Shown one piece after another: positions 6,169 through 8,099 of a DNA stretch of 8,099 bases. The DNA comes from Planctomycetota bacterium. Its GTDB lineage: Bacteria > Planctomycetota > Phycisphaerae > Sedimentisphaerales > Anaerobacaceae. The stretch is from assembly GCA_013202635.1 (NCBI GenBank), contig JABMRO010000535.1, positions 1 through 8,099 on the forward strand. The letters are read 5' to 3'. The notes beneath the pieces are model-generated. The model ran no database searches and was not told the DNA's origin. It saw nothing but the letters and a program-made list of their open reading frames with translations. Positions within the stretch are counted from its first letter, which is position 1, and each line of letters begins with the position of its first letter. Made by a program: the position numbers and the translations under genes.

Positions 6169-7160
6169 AATATTTATGGGTAAATGTTGTTCCATATAGC
6201 AAGGAAATCGCCATAGCAGCCCTTGAAAGCGGGGCCCAGGCAGTTGTCCTGCCCGATGGCCAAAGCGAAACCGTCCGAGGATTCGGCAAAATCAAAACCG
6301 TCGAAAAAGATGGTGACATAAAGCCGAGCGCCGATGTCGAATTCATCGATATAGCCGGTAAAGAAGACGAGGACAAAGCCGCTTCGGTGCCCGCCGATAA
6401 AATTATTGTCCTTAGAATGCTTGATTGGACGATTATACCAATAGAAAACCTCCTGGCTCGGCGGGGTAAAAACATTATTGTCCAGGTCGAAAACAGCGAA
6501 CAGGCCAAGCTTATGGTTGAAATACTCGAAAAAGGCGTTGATGGTGTCCTCTTAAATACCACCGACATAAACGAGATAAAGAAATGCGCCGATATCATTC
6601 ACGGCGTAAGTGAAAAGGTCTCTCTCGTAACAGCCACTATCACAGGCATAAAACAATTGGGCATGGGCGACAGGGCCTGTCTCGACACCTGCACGCAAAT
6701 GGCTTTGGGTGAAGGGATGCTCGTCGGCAATACCGCTTCCGGCTTCTTTCTGATACATTCCGAATCCATCGACAATCCTTACGTGGCATCCCGCCCGTTC
6801 CGCGTCAATGCCGGAGCGGTGCACGCATACACCCTGGCGCCGGGCGGTAAAACAAAATACCTGGCCGACTTAAAGGCCGGCGACGAAGTCCTGCTCGTGA
6901 ATTTCAAAGGCAAAAGCCAAACCGCTTATCTTGGCAGAAACAAAATCGAGAAAAGACCTGTCATGCTCGTCGAGGCCGACGCTGAAGGTCGGCCGATAAG
7001 TCTGGTCTTACAAAATGCCGAAACTATTCGACTCGTCAATCCTGATGGCAAAGCGGTTTCGGTTACAACTTTAAAGCAGGGCGATAAAGTCCTGGGCCAT
7101 ATCGAAAAGGCAGGCAGGCACTTCGGTATGCAGGTTGATGAGACACTGATTGAAAGGTAG
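6165..7160 (+). CDS. aroB': 3-dehydroquinate synthase II (archaeal type)
   Basis: 331 residues, slightly shorter than the archaeal enzymes. It performs the NAD+-dependent oxidative deamination and cyclisation of the ADH synthase product to 3-dehydroquinate, replacing the DAHP/AroB route. It is unrelated to the common AroB. The family's strongly conserved central block is complete: GMGDRACLDTC (166-176), GEGMLVGN (182-189), FFLIHSES (194-201), NPYVASRPFRVNAGAVHAY (204-222), PGGKTKYLADLKAGDEVLLV (226-245), GRNKIEKRP (257-265) and LQNAETIRLV (282-291). The N-terminal half (1-150) has alternating strands and helices including NIIVQVENSEQAK. The start ATG overlaps the hepT stop; there is no separate promoter. 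Its pathway partner is at 1431-2225. Confidence 0.93.
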   Translation: MKYLWVNVVPYSKEIAIAALESGAQAVVLPDGQSETVRGFGKIKTVEKDGDIKPSADVEFIDIAGKEDEDKAASVPADKIIVLRMLDWTIIPIENLLARRGKNIIVQVENSEQAKLMVEILEKGVDGVLLNTTDINEIKKCADIIHGVSEKVSLVTATITGIKQLGMGDRACLDTCTQMALGEGMLVGNTASGFFLIHSESIDNPYVASRPFRVNAGAVHAYTLAPGGKTKYLADLKAGDEVLLVNFKGKSQTAYLGRNKIEKRPVMLVEADAEGRPISLVLQNAETIRLVNPDGKAVSVTTLKQGDKVLGHIEKAGRHFGMQVDETLIER

Positions 7161-7164
7161 AGTT

Positions 7165-7665
7165 ATGGTTTGGCATGAAGATGTAGTCAGTATAATTTTA
7201 GCCGCTTTTCTTGGAGCCGCAATCGGGCTCGAAAGAGAGCTTAGCGGCAAATCCGCCGGGCTGCGGACAAATATCTTAATATGTCTTGGCGCAGCGGTCT
7301 TTACCATAATCTCCAAAAGAATGAATGTTGATGAAGGTTCAACTACAAGGATAGCTGCGCAGATTGTTACAGGTGTCGGCTTTTTAGGTGCCGGTGCCGT
7401 CATTCAGGACAGACGTGGCGTACATGGCCTGACTACCGCAGCGACTATCTGGCTTGTCGCAAGTATCGGAATGGCCTGTGGGGCGGGCTTTCATAGTTTG
7501 GCGGCTGTATCGACTCTTATTGCAATTATTGTACTCGTGGGTCTGGTAAAGCTGGCAAAACCTTTGGAACGATATCAGAAAAAATACAAAATCAGAAATT
7601 CTCCCAACGATGAGGATTTTACCGACCGGGAGCGCAGACAGGACGAGGAAAGCAACTCCCTGTAA
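7165..7665 (+). CDS. MgtC/SapB-family inner-membrane protein
   Basis: 166 residues from the ATG at 7165, which has AAAGG at 7153-7157 seven bases upstream; an in-frame TTG at 7150 would add five residues and overlap aroB' but is less likely. Family motifs are present: AAIGLERE (18-25), AGLRTNILICLGA (31-43), RIAAQIVTGVGFLGAG (63-78) and GVHGLTTAATIWLVASIG (85-102). Four hydrophobic segments (about 8-21, 36-50, 69-80 and 90-130, the last probably two helices) place it in the inner membrane. The C-terminal tail (137-166) is charged and short, so this is the bare membrane domain without the ACT-like extension of some MgtC proteins. MgtC proteins are tied to Mg2+ limitation and ATP synthase control in pathogens; the role here is not known. 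It lies 4 bases after aroB', so it is in the same operon. Confidence 0.9.
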   Translation: MVWHEDVVSIILAAFLGAAIGLERELSGKSAGLRTNILICLGAAVFTIISKRMNVDEGSTTRIAAQIVTGVGFLGAGAVIQDRRGVHGLTTAATIWLVASIGMACGAGFHSLAAVSTLIAIIVLVGLVKLAKPLERYQKKYKIRNSPNDEDFTDRERRQDEESNSL

Positions 7666-7739
7666 CAATACAAAGCTCTCACTGATAAAAACTCGCTCGC
7701 AATCATCTTAAGAGCACTATAAGTTGCCTTGTCCCCCCC

Positions 7740-7771
7740 GAATAAAATCACACCTATTAATTTGTAGGTGT
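7740..7771 (-). terminator. Weak hairpin terminator of the prepilin-like gene
   Basis: On the minus strand, ACACCTA pairs with TAGGTGT (7-bp stem, 8-base loop, plus 7750-7771), followed by GATTTTATTC (plus 7749-7740). The hairpin includes the stop codon. The T tract is short and interrupted, so termination may be partial. Confidence 0.4.
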
Positions 7772-8099
7772 ATAACCCAGTTTGCCCCAAGCTCCTTTCT
7801 GTACTTTGTGTAAATCTTGGTTGCCAGGTTGTCGGGACGCGTCCAATGAGAGACGCAGACTACCCTGCCACTCGTTGTATTCCGCTTCTGTAACCTTAAA
7901 GGTGCGGGGATCGCTCCATTTGTAATATTCACAGCGCCCGTCTGCAAAGGAAAGCGTAGTTCCCTGGCCATGGCGACGGGTGATTTGGTCCCACCAGCGT
8001 GGCTCTGTATACCAAATTGTCCAACTGTTGGGACTTAGGCGTCCCTCGTCAATAAAAACTAAACGCTTCGAACCCTGTTTAATCGAACTCCTTTTTGTA
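7757..8099 (-). CDS. Prepilin-like protein with H-X9-DG C-terminal motif (partial, N-terminus outside window)
   Basis: An open frame enters from the right edge (first complete codon at 8098-8096) and runs 113 residues to TAA at 7759-7757. It has no start in the window. Reading the fragment: VFIDEG (14-19), WTIWYTEPRWWDQITRRHG (26-44), then TTLSFADGRCEYYKW (47-61). His43, nine residues, then Asp53-Gly54 is the H-X9-DG signature found near the C-terminus of prepilin-type proteins that are numerous in Planctomycetota, Verrucomicrobiota and Lentisphaerota. These have an N-terminal prepilin cleavage site and a single helix, and assemble into type II secretion or pilus-like structures or act as secreted pseudopilins. 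About 50 residues follow the motif, an ordinary to slightly long tail. The N-terminal methylation site cannot be confirmed here. The gene converges with the MgtC-like gene. Confidence 0.82.
   Translation of the reverse strand, partial: TKRSSIKQGSKRLVFIDEGRLSPNSWTIWYTEPRWWDQITRRHGQGTTLSFADGRCEYYKWSDPRTFKVTEAEYNEWQGSLRLSLDASRQPGNQDLHKVQKGAWGKLGYTPTN

Noticed and set aside
7666..7756. Terminator for the MgtC-like operon, from GCTCT and AGAGC segments and a C7 run at 7733-7739
   Set aside because: The arms are only five bases, lie far apart and are not followed by a T-run on the plus strand.
7717..7971. Minus-strand 84-codon frame with a start codon
   Set aside because: It lies in a different frame from the H-X9-DG prepilin fragment, which has a clear family motif over the same bases.

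Overview
This window looks like a chromosomal segment of an uncultured bacterium of the Planctomycetota, most likely the Phycisphaerae side of that phylum. Four things suggest this: a secreted GLUG-repeat protein ending in a planctomycete-style dockerin pair, a DUF1080 (3-keto-disaccharide hydrolase type) secreted protein, a Tat-exported TIM-barrel-like protein, and the C-terminus of a prepilin-like protein with the H-X9-DG motif common in Planctomycetota, Verrucomicrobiota and Lentisphaerota. The assignment rests on family recognition only. There are ten coding sequences, one of them cut by the right edge. No RNA gene, insertion sequence or CRISPR array was seen, and no gene-free stretch exceeds 170 bases.

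Layout. Positions 24-1262 (+): exported GLUG/dockerin protein, with a run of 7-bp tandem repeats just inside the start codon. 1431-2225 (+): ADH synthase, the first enzyme of the archaeal-type entry into the shikimate pathway. 2298-3272 (+): Tat-signal protein of unknown function. 3363-4193 (+): DUF1080 protein with its own good promoter. 4310-5323 (-): secreted protein made of three tandem copies of a roughly 100-residue beta-rich repeat, followed by a clear intrinsic terminator. 5534-7665 (+): tight operon of MntA-type nucleotidyltransferase antitoxin, HepT toxin, 3-dehydroquinate synthase II and an MgtC/SapB membrane protein; the first three genes overlap by ATGA junctions and the fourth starts 4 bases after the third. 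7757-8099 (-): end of the H-X9-DG prepilin-like gene, which has no start inside the window.

How the genes work together. ADH synthase joins L-aspartate semialdehyde to a 6-deoxy-5-ketofructose 1-phosphate-derived unit, and 3-dehydroquinate synthase II turns the product into 3-dehydroquinate. The window therefore encodes both steps of the DAHP-independent route to aromatic amino acids, split between two loci about 3.9 kb apart. The second enzyme sits directly behind a HepT/MNT toxin-antitoxin pair, under what looks like the pair's own promoter and a possible operator. This is the most unusual arrangement here. The other notable signal is the heptanucleotide repeat in the GLUG gene: gain or loss of one unit would shift the frame into early stops, as expected of a phase-variable surface protein.
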